DNA of 64,000 nt from Microbacteriaceae bacterium (GTDB taxonomy: Bacteria; Actinomycetota; Actinomycetes; Actinomycetales; Microbacteriaceae). Shown piece by piece: positions 9,391-18,055 of this stretch (within the stretch, counting starts at the first letter, position 1; the number at the start of each line of letters is the position of its first letter). The stretch lies in assembly GCA_031177985.1 (NCBI GenBank), contig JAPSJW010000003.1, forward strand, positions 372,001 to 436,000, read 5' to 3'. The position numbers were made by a program, and so were the translations under genes. The notes below the pieces were generated by a model. That model saw only the letters and a program-made list of their open reading frames with translations, was not told the origin of the DNA and did no database searches.

Positions 9391-10512
9391 TCACAGCACG
9401 TCGTCGCGGCCCGACACCTTGAGCGCGTCGACCACGGACTTGACCCGCTGAGCGTTCGCGCTCGTGGTGACGAGCAGCGCGTCGGGGGTGTCGACCACGA
9501 CGATGTCGTTGACGCCGATCAGCGAGATCAGCCGGCCGCTCTGGCTCACGACGACGCCGCTCGACGCGTCGGCGAGCACGCGGGCGTTCTCGCCGAGGAT
9601 CGCGAGGTCGGACTTGCGGCCGCTCGAGTGCAGCTTCGCCAGTGCGGCGAAGTCGCCGACGTCATCCCAGTCGAAGTAGCCGGGGATGACGGCGAGCCGT
9701 CCGGCGGCCGCCGCGGGCTCCGCGACGGTGTAGTCGATGGCGATCTTCGGCAGGGTCGGCCAGACCTGGTCGACGACCGCGCCGCGCTCCGGGGTGTCCC
9801 AGGCGTCGGCGAGCCGGTCGATGCCCTCGCGCAGCACGGGGTTCGTCTCGCCGAGCTGGTCGAGCAGCACGTCGGCACGCGAGATGAACATGCCGCCGTT
9901 CCACAGGTAGTCGCCGCTCGCGACGTAGCGCTCGGCGGTCTCGAGGTCGGGCTTCTCGACGAAGCTGTCGACGGCGAGCGCGCTCGGGGCCCCCTCGATC
10001 GCGAGAGGCGGCCCGCAGTGTATGTAGCCGAAGCCGATGGCGGGCTCGCTCGGCGTGATGCCGATCGTCGAGATGTAGCCGGCATCCGCTGCGGCGACCG
10101 CCTCGACCACGGCCCGCTTGAAGGCCCGCTGGTCGCCGATCACGTGGTCGGCGGCGAAAGAGCCGACGATGACATCCGGCTCGCGCCTCGCGAGGATGGC
10201 TGCGGCGAGCCCGATCGCGGCGGAGCTGTCCTTCGGCTCGCTCTCGAGCACGACGTTCCGGTCAGCCAGGTCCGGCAGCTCCTTCTCGACGGCCGCGCGG
10301 TGGGCGCGTCCGGTGACCACCATGATCCGCTGCTCGCCCGACAGCGGCACGAGGCGATCCCAGGTCGTGCGCAGCAGGCTGCTGCCGGTTCCCGTCAGGT
10401 CGTGCAGGAACTTGGGGGCGTCCGCGCGCGACAGCGGCCACAGCCGCGAACCGATGCCGCCGGCCGGGATCACGCTGTAGAAGGCGCTCAAGGGGTCTCG
10501 TGTCTCAGGCAT
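9391..10512 (-). CDS. Mannose-1-phosphate guanylyltransferase
   Basis: The protein has 373 residues. The nucleotidyltransferase signature IPAGGIGSRLWPLSR lies at about residues 15-29, and VDSFVEKPDLETAERY and WNGGMFISR are the sugar-phosphate-binding motifs. It joins GTP and mannose-1-phosphate to make GDP-mannose for cell-envelope glycans. It is the short form with no fused isomerase domain (manC/manB type). A divergent mannosyltransferase-like gene begins 85 bases away. ATG 10512 has TAGGGT six bases upstream, the leaderless pattern. Confidence 0.92.
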   Translation of the reverse strand: MPETRDPLSAFYSVIPAGGIGSRLWPLSRADAPKFLHDLTGTGSSLLRTTWDRLVPLSGEQRIMVVTGRAHRAAVEKELPDLADRNVVLESEPKDSSAAIGLAAAILARREPDVIVGSFAADHVIGDQRAFKRAVVEAVAAADAGYISTIGITPSEPAIGFGYIHCGPPLAIEGAPSALAVDSFVEKPDLETAERYVASGDYLWNGGMFISRADVLLDQLGETNPVLREGIDRLADAWDTPERGAVVDQVWPTLPKIAIDYTVAEPAAAAGRLAVIPGYFDWDDVGDFAALAKLHSSGRKSDLAILGENARVLADASSGVVVSQSGRLISLIGVNDIVVVDTPDALLVTTSANAQRVKSVVDALKVSGRDDVL

Positions 10513-10518
10513 GAGGCC

Positions 10519-10524
10519 ACCCTA
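10519..10524 (-). promoter_or_regulatory. -10 box of the GDP-mannose synthesis gene
   Basis: TAGGGT on the minus strand is followed by GGCCTC and the ATG at 10512, matching the recurring leaderless arrangement. Confidence 0.5.
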
Positions 10525-10597
10525 GACTTAAGCCCGGATTCACCCGGGCGACGTGTCCGCGCCCTACGGTGGCAGGAAGCGGAACGAACGGAGCTTC

Positions 10598-11731
10598 ATG
10601 CGCGTCGCAGTCGTGAGCGAGAGTTTCCTCCCCACCGTCAACGGCGTGACCAACAGCGTCCGCAAGGTGCTCGACTACCTTCGCGAGAACGGGCACGAGG
10701 CCATCGTCATCGTCCCGGCTGCCGGGAGCCCCAAGGAGTACGCGGGCTTCCCCGTGCACCAGGTGCCGGCGATCGCCTACCGGCAGTTCCCGGTCGGCCT
10801 TCCGAGCCCGCAGGTGCAGAAGCTGATGGCCGACTTCCAGCCCGACGTGATCCACGCCGCGAGCCCCTTCCTGCTCGGCGCCCAGGCGATCGCAGCGGGC
10901 AACCGGCTCGGCATCCCCTCGGTCGCGATCTTCCAGACCGATGTCGCCGGCTACGCCCGCAGGAATCACCTGGGCGCGACGACCCGGTTCGCCTGGCGCG
11001 TCATCCGCTGGATCCACGACGGGGCCGAGATCACTCTCGCGCCGTCCTCCGCCTCCATCGCCGACCTCGACGCCGCGGGCGTCGAGCGCGTCGCGCGCTG
11101 GGGCCGAGGCGTCGACCTCGACACGTACCACCCGCGCAACCGCCTCGAGCCGACGGTGCAGCGGCTGCGTCACCGGCTGGCGCCGCACGGCGAGCGCATC
11201 GTCGGCTACGTCGGGCGCATCGCACCCGAGAAGCAGGCGGAGCGGCTGGCCGCCCTGCGCGGCCTCGACGGCATCCGTCTCTGCATCGTCGGAGAGGGCC
11301 CGTCGATGCCGCTCGTCAAGCGCGAGCTGCGCGGCATGCCCGTCACCTACCTCGGCAAGCTGACCGGTCAGGAGCTCGCGGCCGCGTACGCGAGCTTCGA
11401 CCTCTTCGTGCACACCGGCACGGAGGAGACCTTCGGCCAGACCGTGCAGGAGGCGCACGCGAGCGGCCTGCCGGTGATCGCTCCCCGCGCCGGAGGTCCG
11501 ATCGACCTCGTGCAGCACGGGGTCAACGGCTATCTCTACGAGCCGGGGGACGACGGCGAGCTGCGCGATCAGGTCGAGGAGCTCATCGGCGACGACCGGC
11601 TGCGCGCACGGATGGGCGAGGCCGGTCGGCGCGCGGTGCTCGACCGCTCCTGGGAGGCGATCTGCGGCGAGCTCGTCGGTCACTACCGGGCTGCCGTGGC
11701 GTCGCGCCAGCTCGCCGGCGTCGCCCTCTGA
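10598..11731 (+). CDS. GT4-family glycosyltransferase, probably GDP-mannose-dependent
   Basis: The protein has 377 residues in two Rossmann-like halves (GT-B fold). The N-terminal ESFLPTVNGVTNSVRK glycine loop and the C-terminal ETFGQTVQEAHASGLPVIAPRAGGP nucleotide-sugar motif (E-x7-E) are typical of the family. It resembles the actinobacterial alpha-mannosyltransferases that act on envelope glycolipids (PimB/MgtA kind). The donor is inferred from the divergent GDP-mannose gene. ATG 10598 is preferred because GAACGGAGC precedes it and the motif-bearing N-terminus starts there; an in-frame GTG at 10553 is possible but less likely. It acts at the cytoplasmic membrane face. Confidence 0.85.
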   Translation: MRVAVVSESFLPTVNGVTNSVRKVLDYLRENGHEAIVIVPAAGSPKEYAGFPVHQVPAIAYRQFPVGLPSPQVQKLMADFQPDVIHAASPFLLGAQAIAAGNRLGIPSVAIFQTDVAGYARRNHLGATTRFAWRVIRWIHDGAEITLAPSSASIADLDAAGVERVARWGRGVDLDTYHPRNRLEPTVQRLRHRLAPHGERIVGYVGRIAPEKQAERLAALRGLDGIRLCIVGEGPSMPLVKRELRGMPVTYLGKLTGQELAAAYASFDLFVHTGTEETFGQTVQEAHASGLPVIAPRAGGPIDLVQHGVNGYLYEPGDDGELRDQVEELIGDDRLRARMGEAGRRAVLDRSWEAICGELVGHYRAAVASRQLAGVAL

Positions 11732-11746
11732 CGACGACCCGCCGGG

Positions 11747-11760
11747 TAAGGCATACCTCA
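11747..11760. promoter_or_regulatory. Candidate DtxR/IdeR-like iron box upstream of sdhC
   Basis: TAAGGCATACCTCA is a near-dyad (TnAGG-N4-CCTnA) resembling half of the iron-regulator consensus of actinobacteria. It lies about 25 bases upstream of a TAGACT -10-like box at 11785-11790. The match is partial, so this is only a candidate. Confidence 0.3.
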
Positions 11761-11860
11761 ACAGCGAGTGCTGTCGGGCCCGAATAGACTGGACTCCGTC
11801 CGGTTCCCAGCCGACAGCGCCGCCGCCCAGTGGCGCTCTCACCGCCAAGGAGGGTTGGTC

Positions 11861-12289
11861 GTGGCATCCAGTCCGTCAGGCGCGGCGACGACGCCGGCGC
11901 CCACCATCACGGCGCCGAAGCGCCCAGCAGGCACGCTGTATCGCGGCCGCGAGGGCATGTGGTCGTGGGTCCTGCACCGCATCACCGGTGTGGCGATCTA
12001 CTTCTTCCTGCTCGTGCACCTGCTCGACACGGCCCTCGTGCGCGTCAGCCCCGAGGCGTACGACGCGGTGATCAACACCTACAAGACGCCGATCATGGGC
12101 CTCGGCGAAGCCGGCCTCGTTGCGGCGATCGTCTTCCACGCCTTCAACGGGCTGCGGATCATCCTCATCGACTTCTGGAGCTTCGGCACCAAGCACCACC
12201 GGGCGATGTTCTGGGTCGTGATCGCACTCTGGGCCGTGACGATGGCAGCGTTCCTGCCCCGTCACCTGATGCACGTGTTCGGAGGCTGA
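11861..12289 (+). CDS. sdhC: Succinate dehydrogenase cytochrome b556 subunit
   Basis: The protein has 142 residues with three membrane spans. The SdhC signature WSWVLHRITGVAIYFFLLVH includes the region that contacts haem and quinone, and HAFNGLRIILIDF follows in the third span. With SdhD it anchors the catalytic subunits to the membrane and carries electrons to menaquinone. GTG 11861 is chosen for the strong AAGGAGGG seven bases upstream; an in-frame longer form is not family-like. It is the first gene of sdhC-sdhD-sdhA-sdhB. Confidence 0.95.
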   Translation: MASSPSGAATTPAPTITAPKRPAGTLYRGREGMWSWVLHRITGVAIYFFLLVHLLDTALVRVSPEAYDAVINTYKTPIMGLGEAGLVAAIVFHAFNGLRIILIDFWSFGTKHHRAMFWVVIALWAVTMAAFLPRHLMHVFGG

Positions 12290-12293
12290 GCGG

Positions 12294-12746
12294 ATGACCA
12301 CCGAACCCGTCGAGTGGCCCCGCACCGCGCGTGCGGCGACCCGCAACCGCGGCATCAACTGGGAGAAGTGGGGCTGGGTCTACATGCGCGTGAGCGGCGT
12401 CGCTCTCGTCGTGCTGATCTTCGGCCACCTCTTCGTGAACCTCGTCGCAGGCGAGGGCGTCAACGCCATCGACTTCGCCTTCGTCGCCGGCAAGTGGGCC
12501 GACCCGTTCTACATCGTGTGGGACACCCTGCTGCTGTGGCTCGCGCTGATCCACGGCGCGAACGGCATGCGCACCCTCGTCAACGACTACGTCTACCGTC
12601 CGAAGGTCCGCAAGTGGACGCTGCGAGCACTGTTCGCCTCCACCGCGGTCCTCCTCCTCCTGGGAACTCTCGTGATCTACACCTTCGACCCGTGCATCGG
12701 CGATCCTCAGTCGTCCGGCCTCCAAGAGCTGTGCGCGGGGCGGTGA
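12294..12746 (+). CDS. sdhD: Succinate dehydrogenase hydrophobic membrane anchor subunit
   Basis: The protein has 150 residues with three hydrophobic spans and the conserved [19 protein letters not shown] and [14 protein letters not shown] segments, the latter including the haem-region histidine. It forms the membrane anchor with SdhC. It follows sdhC by four bases and its stop is two bases before the sdhA ATG, so the operon is translationally coupled. Confidence 0.94.
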   Translation: MTTEPVEWPRTARAATRNRGINWEKWGWVYMRVSGVALVVLIFGHLFVNLVAGEGVNAIDFAFVAGKWADPFYIVWDTLLLWLALIHGANGMRTLVNDYVYRPKVRKWTLRALFASTAVLLLLGTLVIYTFDPCIGDPQSSGLQELCAGR

Positions 12747-12748
12747 GC

Positions 12749-14563
12749 ATGGAGTACCAGGACGGGGACATCGTCGACGGCGTGCACTACCACCAGCACG
12801 ACGTCGTCATCGTGGGAGCCGGCGGTGCGGGGATGCGCGCGGCCATCGAGGCGGGACCGAAGGCGAAGACCGCGGTCATCTCGAAGCTCTACCCGACGCG
12901 CTCGCACACGGGCGCCGCGCAGGGCGGCATGGCCGCCGCGCTGGCGAACGTCGAGGAGGACAGCTGGGAGTGGCACACCTTCGACACGGTGAAGGGCGGC
13001 GACTACCTGGTGGACCAGGACGCCGCCGAGATCCTCGCGAAGGAGGCCATCGACGCCGTCCTCGACCTCGAGAACATGGGCCTGCCCTTCAACCGCACGC
13101 CTGACGGCAAGATCGACCAGCGCCGGTTCGGCGGGCACACCGCCGAGCACGGCAAGGCGCCGGTGCGCCGCGCCTGCTACGCAGCCGACCGTACCGGTCA
13201 CATGATCCTGCAGACGCTGTACCAGAACTGCGTCAAGCACGGCATCGAGTTCTACAACGAGTACTACGTGCTCGACCTCGTCATGACCGAGGTGAGCGAC
13301 GGCCTCTTCAAGAAGAAGCAGAAGCGCCCGGCCGGCGTCGTCGCCTACGAGCTCGCCAGCGGCGACCTGCACGTCTTCCAGGCGAAGTCGATCGTCTTCG
13401 CGACGGGCGGCTTCGGCAAGATCTACAAGACGACGTCGAACGCGCACACCCTCACCGGTGACGGCGTGGGCATCGTCTGGCGCAAGGGTCTGCCGCTCGA
13501 GGACATGGAGTTCTTCCAGTTCCACCCGACCGGCCTCGCCGGTCTCGGCATCCTGCTCACCGAGGGCGCCCGCGGCGAGGGAGCGATCCTCCGCAACGCG
13601 AGCGGCGAGCGGTTCATGGAGCGCTACGCCCCGACCATCAAGGACCTCGCACCGCGTGACATCGTGTCCCGCTGCATGGTGCAGGAGGTCGCCGAGGGTC
13701 GAGGCGCCGGTCCCAACAAGGACTACGTGCTGCTCGACTGCACGCACCTGGGCGCCGAGGTGCTGGAGACGAAGCTCCCCGACATCACCGAGTTCGCCCG
13801 CACCTATCTGGGCGTCGACCCGGTGTACGAGCCGGTGCCCGTGATGCCGACCGCGCACTACGCGATGGGCGGCATCCCGACGAACGTCCGTGCCGAGGTG
13901 CTGAGCGACAACGACACCGTCGTCCCCGGCCTCTATGCCGCCGGCGAGTGCGCCTGCGTCTCGGTGCACGGCTCCAACCGTCTCGGCACCAACTCCCTGC
14001 TCGACATCAACGTGTTCGGCAAGCGCGCCGGCAACAACGCCGTCGAGTTCGCGCGGGGCGCGGACTTCGTGCCGCTGCCCAAGGACCCGGCGAGGGACGT
14101 GCGGGAGCTCATCGAGGGGATCCGCAACGCGAGCGGCACCGAGCGCGTCGCCGCGATCCGCAAGGAGCTGCAGGACGAGATGGACCGGAACGCCCAGGTG
14201 TTCCGCACGGACGAGTCACTCGAGAAGGTGACGCACACGATCGCGGCGCTGCGCGAGCGGTACCGGAACGTCTCGGTTCAGGACAAGGGCAAGCGGTTCA
14301 ACACCGACCTGCTCGAGGCCGTCGAGCTGGGCTTCCTGCTCGATCTCGCGGAGGTCGTCGTCTTCTCGGCGCGCAACCGCAAGGAGAGCCGTGGCGGCCA
14401 CATGCGCGACGACTACCCGAAGCGCGACGACGACGAATACATGAAGCACACGATGGCGTACCTGACGGGCGATCCGCACTCGTCGATCGCGGACGACCAC
14501 ATCCGCCTCGACTGGAAGCCCGTCGTGATGACCCGCTACGAGCCGATGGAGCGTAAGTACTGA
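12749..14563 (+). CDS. sdhA: Succinate dehydrogenase flavoprotein subunit
   Basis: The protein has 604 residues, the expected size. The FAD-binding [16 protein letters not shown] is at about residues 20-35, and the FAD-attaching histidine is in [10 protein letters not shown] (His 53). Substrate-site motifs HPTGLAG and GGHTAEHG, and the C-terminal [20 protein letters not shown], are present. It oxidises succinate to fumarate in the citric-acid cycle. ATG 12749 is used; a GTG at 12743 that overlaps the sdhD stop is an alternative adding two residues. Confidence 0.97.
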   Translation: MEYQDGDIVDGVHYHQHDVVIVGAGGAGMRAAIEAGPKAKTAVISKLYPTRSHTGAAQGGMAAALANVEEDSWEWHTFDTVKGGDYLVDQDAAEILAKEAIDAVLDLENMGLPFNRTPDGKIDQRRFGGHTAEHGKAPVRRACYAADRTGHMILQTLYQNCVKHGIEFYNEYYVLDLVMTEVSDGLFKKKQKRPAGVVAYELASGDLHVFQAKSIVFATGGFGKIYKTTSNAHTLTGDGVGIVWRKGLPLEDMEFFQFHPTGLAGLGILLTEGARGEGAILRNASGERFMERYAPTIKDLAPRDIVSRCMVQEVAEGRGAGPNKDYVLLDCTHLGAEVLETKLPDITEFARTYLGVDPVYEPVPVMPTAHYAMGGIPTNVRAEVLSDNDTVVPGLYAAGECACVSVHGSNRLGTNSLLDINVFGKRAGNNAVEFARGADFVPLPKDPARDVRELIEGIRNASGTERVAAIRKELQDEMDRNAQVFRTDESLEKVTHTIAALRERYRNVSVQDKGKRFNTDLLEAVELGFLLDLAEVVVFSARNRKESRGGHMRDDYPKRDDDEYMKHTMAYLTGDPHSSIADDHIRLDWKPVVMTRYEPMERKY

Positions 14564-15324
14564 TGAGCATGGCGACGATCGAAGGACAGGCCGCTCCCCC
14601 GCCCGCCGAGGTGCAGTCGTTCACCGTGACGCTGCTCATCCGCCGGTTCGATCCCGAGAAGGACACCGAGCCCTACTGGCAGGACTTCGACGTCGAGATG
14701 TACCCGACCGACCGGGTGCTCGACGCGCTGCACAAGATCAAGTGGGAGCAGGACGGCTCGCTCACCTTCCGGCGCAGCTGCGCCCACGGCATCTGCGGCT
14801 CCGATGCGATGCGCATCAACGGCCGCAACCGCCTGGCCTGCAAGACGCTCATCAAGGACCTCGACATCACGAAGCCGATCTACGTCGAGGCGATCAAGGG
14901 CCTTCCCCTCGAGAAGGACCTCATCGTCGACATGGAGCCGTTCTTCGAGTCCTACCGGCAGATCCAGCCCTTCCTCATCGCGAGCTCGAAGCCCGAGAAG
15001 GAGCGCATCCAGACGGTCGCTCAGCGCGAGCGCTTCGACGACACGACCAAGTGCATCCTCTGCGCCGCCTGCACCTCGAGCTGCCCGGTCTTCTGGACCG
15101 ACGGCCAGTACTTCGGACCCGCGGCGATCGTCAACGCGCACCGGTTCATCTTCGACTCGCGCGACGAGGGCTCGCAGGTGCGCCTCGACATCCTCAACGA
15201 CAAGGAGGGCGTGTGGCGCTGCCGCACGACCTTCAACTGCTCCGAGGCATGCCCCCGCGGTATCCAGGTGACGAAGGCGATCCAGGAGGTCAAGCAGGCC
15301 ATCCTGCGCGGCGGGAATGCCTGA
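14563..15324 (+). CDS. sdhB: Succinate dehydrogenase iron-sulfur subunit
   Basis: The protein has 253 residues. The [2Fe-2S] motif SCAHGICGSDAMRINGRNRLAC and the downstream cysteine clusters CILCAACTSSCP and CRTTFNCSEACPRG (for [4Fe-4S] and [3Fe-4S]) are complete. It passes electrons from SdhA to the membrane quinone site. The start overlaps the sdhA stop as TGATG. It ends the operon, and a hairpin terminator follows 42 bases later. Confidence 0.97.
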   Translation: MSMATIEGQAAPPPAEVQSFTVTLLIRRFDPEKDTEPYWQDFDVEMYPTDRVLDALHKIKWEQDGSLTFRRSCAHGICGSDAMRINGRNRLACKTLIKDLDITKPIYVEAIKGLPLEKDLIVDMEPFFESYRQIQPFLIASSKPEKERIQTVAQRERFDDTTKCILCAACTSSCPVFWTDGQYFGPAAIVNAHRFIFDSRDEGSQVRLDILNDKEGVWRCRTTFNCSEACPRGIQVTKAIQEVKQAILRGGNA

Positions 15325-15366
15325 CGCGTTGCCGCACGCCTGACCAGTTCGGGAGGAGCTGACCTT

Positions 15367-15388
15367 CCCGGAGGGCCGACCCTCCGGG
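15367..15388 (+). terminator. Terminator of the sdh operon
   Basis: CCCGGAGGG and CCCTCCGGG form a 9-base-pair stem with loop CCGA, 42 bases after the sdhB stop. There is no U-tract. Confidence 0.6.
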
Positions 15389-15433
15389 CGAGGGGGCGTC
15401 ATCGTGCCGCGGGTGCCGCGGCGAAGAAGAAGA

Positions 15434-15483
15434 GACGCCGGCCCCGCCACGACCCTGGGCGATCGTGACGGGGGACCGGCGTC
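15434..15483 (-). terminator. Likely terminator of the sigma-factor gene
   Basis: GACGCCGG pairs with CCGGCGTC, with an inner CACGA/TCGTG stem. Read on the minus strand, the hairpin is followed by CTCTTCTTCTTCGC, a U-rich run. It lies about 120 bases past the stop of the gene ending at 15602. The remaining 15325-15601 sequence shows no gene. Confidence 0.5.
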
Positions 15484-15601
15484 GGGACCCGCGGGAGGGG
15501 GGTGACGTCTGGGAAAAGCTCCCGGTCGGATCCCTTCACCCGAAGAGACGGGGGATCGGCTCCGCTATGACGCGGACCCGGGAAAGAAAACCCGGCGGAT
15601 T

Positions 15602-17179
15602 TCAGCCGATGACGTTGAGCGGCAGACCGGCTCCGGTGCCGCCGACGCTCGCCAGGGAGAGCGGCTTGAGCAGCCCGTCCACGAGGCCGCCGACGATCCC
15701 CCCGAGCAGTCCCTGATCGACCTTCTGCACGAGGTCGAGCCCCTGCAGGCCGTTAGGCAGAGCCGACACCGCCAGCGTGAAGGTCCCGTCCTGGCCGACC
15801 GTGGTCGTGGCGTAGACGATTCCCGCCGCCTGCAGCGAGACCTGAGCGCCGGGAGTTCCGGTTCCGGTGAGGTTCAGGGAGAGGTCGACGCCGACGACCC
15901 CGCCGGGCGCGGTGTGGCCGGGGGGCGGGCTCTGGCCTCCCGTGACCACGTCGACGACGTCGCCGACGATGCCGCCGTCCTCAGACGGCTCTCCGCCGGG
16001 CACGTCCACGGAGTCGGCGGGCTGCGGGATGGTGGTCGGGTCGGCCGGGTCTCCGGCCACGGGCGCATCCGTCGCCGGGGTGCCCCGCGGAGGCGCCACC
16101 GCGACATCGCCCTCGTGGGTCGGGCCGGGCGTGGGGGTCGGCGTGGCGACGAACTGCGCGCTGGTGGCGACGACCTCCTGCGGCGGCGCGGTCGCGACGA
16201 CCACCGAGCCGGTGACCGCCGCGGCGAGCGCGAGGCCGCCGACGAGCGCCGGCGCCGATGCCATGGAGAACAGCCCTGCGCCCGCGGCTGCGGCGGCAGG
16301 AGCCGACGCGGATGCCGCGGTCGCCGTTGCGGCGAGCGCGTCGATGGCGTGCGGCACGGCGGGCACCGCCTCCGCGGCGACGGCGGACGCGTCCCCGAGC
16401 GAGGAGAGCCACGCACCGCCGGCGACGCCGCCGAGCAGGAGGGGCATCAGCACGAGGGCGAGCTTGGAGCCGACCTCGTCGACCTCGTCCGCGATGATGC
16501 TGCACTTCGAGCACGAGGCCAGGTGGGTCTCGATCCGGGTGGTCTCCCTGGCTGTCAGTCCGCGGCGGGCGTGGTCTCCGATGCGGGCGACGGTCCAGCG
16601 GCACTCGCCGGACTCGGTGGAGTCGTTGACGTGGGCCTGGAGCCAGGCCTTCCGCAGCCCTTCACGGGCCCGGTAGGAGAGCGCGGCGACGCCATTGGCG
16701 GAGAGCCCGAGGATCGGGGCGACCTCGTGCGGGTCCATCCCCTCGACCTCGGTGTACCAGAGCACCGACTGCCAGCGCTCCGGCAGGGCGCGGAACGCCT
16801 GGGCGGTGAGCGTCTTGTCGAGCGCGGCGGCGGCAGGGTCGCCGAGCGTCGCCGGGTCCTCGAAGTCCTCGATCTGGTCCACGTTCACGTCTCGGGAGGC
16901 CGCTCCCCAGCTCGAGGCCAAGTTGCGGATGGTGGTGTACAGGTACGGCCGGAATGCGCCGTTCGGGCCGCCGCCCGCCAGAACACGTTGGTAGATGCGC
17001 GTGTATGCCTCGCTGACGAGGTCATCCGCATCGATCGACGACGTGAACTGGCGAGCGACGCGCACCCCTGAGCGATAGTGACGACGCCACAGCTCGGCGA
17101 ACGCGCGCTGATCCCCCGCGCGCGTCTGCTCGATCAGAGCCCCGTCCGAGGTGGTCAGCCCCGAATCCTGCTCGCTCAT
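15602..17179 (-). CDS. ECF sigma factor fused to zinc-finger, membrane and extracytoplasmic regions
   Basis: The protein has 525 residues. Residues 15-95 look like sigma region 2 (DADDLVSEAYTRIYQRV) and 125-180 like region 4 (ALPERWQSVLWYTEVEG, then a helix-turn-helix). Residues 193-226 form a zf-HC2-type zinc finger (C193, H219, CSKC at 223-226) as found in anti-sigma factors. Two hydrophobic segments follow at about 239-260 and 306-330, then a Pro/Thr/Ala-rich linker and a C-terminal Ig-like or beta-rich tail. It looks like an ECF sigma factor carrying its own membrane-bound regulator. ATG 17179 is chosen, although a GGGGG only one base upstream is a poor ribosome binding site and an in-frame ATG at 17221 remains possible. 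Confidence 0.8.
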   Translation of the reverse strand: MSEQDSGLTTSDGALIEQTRAGDQRAFAELWRRHYRSGVRVARQFTSSIDADDLVSEAYTRIYQRVLAGGGPNGAFRPYLYTTIRNLASSWGAASRDVNVDQIEDFEDPATLGDPAAAALDKTLTAQAFRALPERWQSVLWYTEVEGMDPHEVAPILGLSANGVAALSYRAREGLRKAWLQAHVNDSTESGECRWTVARIGDHARRGLTARETTRIETHLASCSKCSIIADEVDEVGSKLALVLMPLLLGGVAGGAWLSSLGDASAVAAEAVPAVPHAIDALAATATAASASAPAAAAAGAGLFSMASAPALVGGLALAAAVTGSVVVATAPPQEVVATSAQFVATPTPTPGPTHEGDVAVAPPRGTPATDAPVAGDPADPTTIPQPADSVDVPGGEPSEDGGIVGDVVDVVTGGQSPPPGHTAPGGVVGVDLSLNLTGTGTPGAQVSLQAAGIVYATTTVGQDGTFTLAVSALPNGLQGLDLVQKVDQGLLGGIVGGLVDGLLKPLSLASVGGTGAGLPLNVIG

Positions 17180-17190
17180 CCCCCTGATCC

Positions 17191-17228
17191 ATTTCCCGGG
17201 CCCTCTCCTTGTGTCCCTCATGGGAAAT
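17191..17228. promoter_or_regulatory. Inverted repeat in the leader of the sigma-factor gene
   Basis: ATTTCCC (17191-17197) and GGGAAAT (17222-17228) are exact complements separated by 24 bases. They lie just upstream of the sigma gene start and could be an operator or an mRNA hairpin. Confidence 0.25.
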
Positions 17229-17318
17229 TGGGTTGCTGGGTGCTTCCCTTGTCCCAAGAGACGGAGTTCGCCGTCGTCTATGACGCCCGATTCGCCACCT
17301 TCTCGAAGATTTCCTCCC

Positions 17319-17324
17319 TAGCGT
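17319..17324 (+). promoter_or_regulatory. -10 box of the flavodoxin-fold gene, leaderless
   Basis: TAGCGT is followed by AGGCGG and ATG 17331. Confidence 0.5.
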
Positions 17325-17330
17325 AGGCGG

Positions 17331-18053
17331 ATGACCGACACGATGCCTGCCACCCACTCGGGGGTCACGGCCCTCTACATCAACACCACGCTCAAGAAGT
17401 CGCCTGAGAGCAGCCACACCCAGGCCCTCATCGACCAGAGCGCAGAGCTGCTGCGGTCCGCCGGCGCGACGACGGATGTGGTCCGCGCGGTCGACCATCG
17501 CATCGCTCCAGGAGTGCTGCCCGACATGCGGGAGGAGGGCTGGCCCGAGGACGAGTGGCCGGAGCTCGCGAAGCGGGTGATGGCCGCGGACATCGTCATC
17601 CTCGCCGGGCCGATCTGGCTCGGCGACCAGTCGTCGGTGATGCGCTCCGTCATCGAGCGGCTGTACGGCCACTCCAGCGAGACGAATGAGAAGGGGCAGG
17701 GCATCTTCTTCGGCAAGGTCGGCGGCGTCATCGTCTCGGGCAACGAGGACGGAGCCAAGCACGTCGCCTCCAAGGTGCTGTACTCGCTGCAGCACATCGG
17801 CTTCAGCATCCCGCCGCAGGCCGAGGCGGCCTGGCTCGGCCCGATCGGTCCGGGGCCCAGCTACCTGGACCAGGGGTCGGGCGGACTCGAGACCGACTTC
17901 ACGAATCGCGCGCTCACCTTCCTCAGCTGGAACACCCTCCACCTCGCGACGCTGCTGAAGTCGGCGGGCGGCTACCCCTCCTACGGCAACAGCTCCGACG
18001 GATGGAGCGAGGGCGAGCGCTACGGATTCCGCGGCTTGAGCAGGGCGGACTGA
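17331..18053 (+). CDS. Flavodoxin-fold NAD(P)H-dependent oxidoreductase family protein
   Basis: The protein has 240 residues. It begins with a beta strand and the phosphate-loop-like NTTLKKSPESSHTQALID, and has ILAGPIWLGDQSSVMRSVIERLYG, typical of FMN-binding flavodoxin-like reductases. It is likely cytoplasmic and uses FMN. Its substrate is unknown. It stands alone between the divergent sigma-factor gene and the convergent AAA gene, whose stop is two bases away. TAGCGT six bases before ATG 17331 indicates a leaderless mRNA. Confidence 0.78.
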   Translation: MTDTMPATHSGVTALYINTTLKKSPESSHTQALIDQSAELLRSAGATTDVVRAVDHRIAPGVLPDMREEGWPEDEWPELAKRVMAADIVILAGPIWLGDQSSVMRSVIERLYGHSSETNEKGQGIFFGKVGGVIVSGNEDGAKHVASKVLYSLQHIGFSIPPQAEAAWLGPIGPGPSYLDQGSGGLETDFTNRALTFLSWNTLHLATLLKSAGGYPSYGNSSDGWSEGERYGFRGLSRAD

Positions 18054-18055
18054 CC

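Noticed and set aside
15465-15716. A short plus-strand open frame after sdhB
   Set aside because: It overlaps the end of the sigma gene in the other strand and two terminator-like hairpins; composition is that of a GC-rich chance frame.
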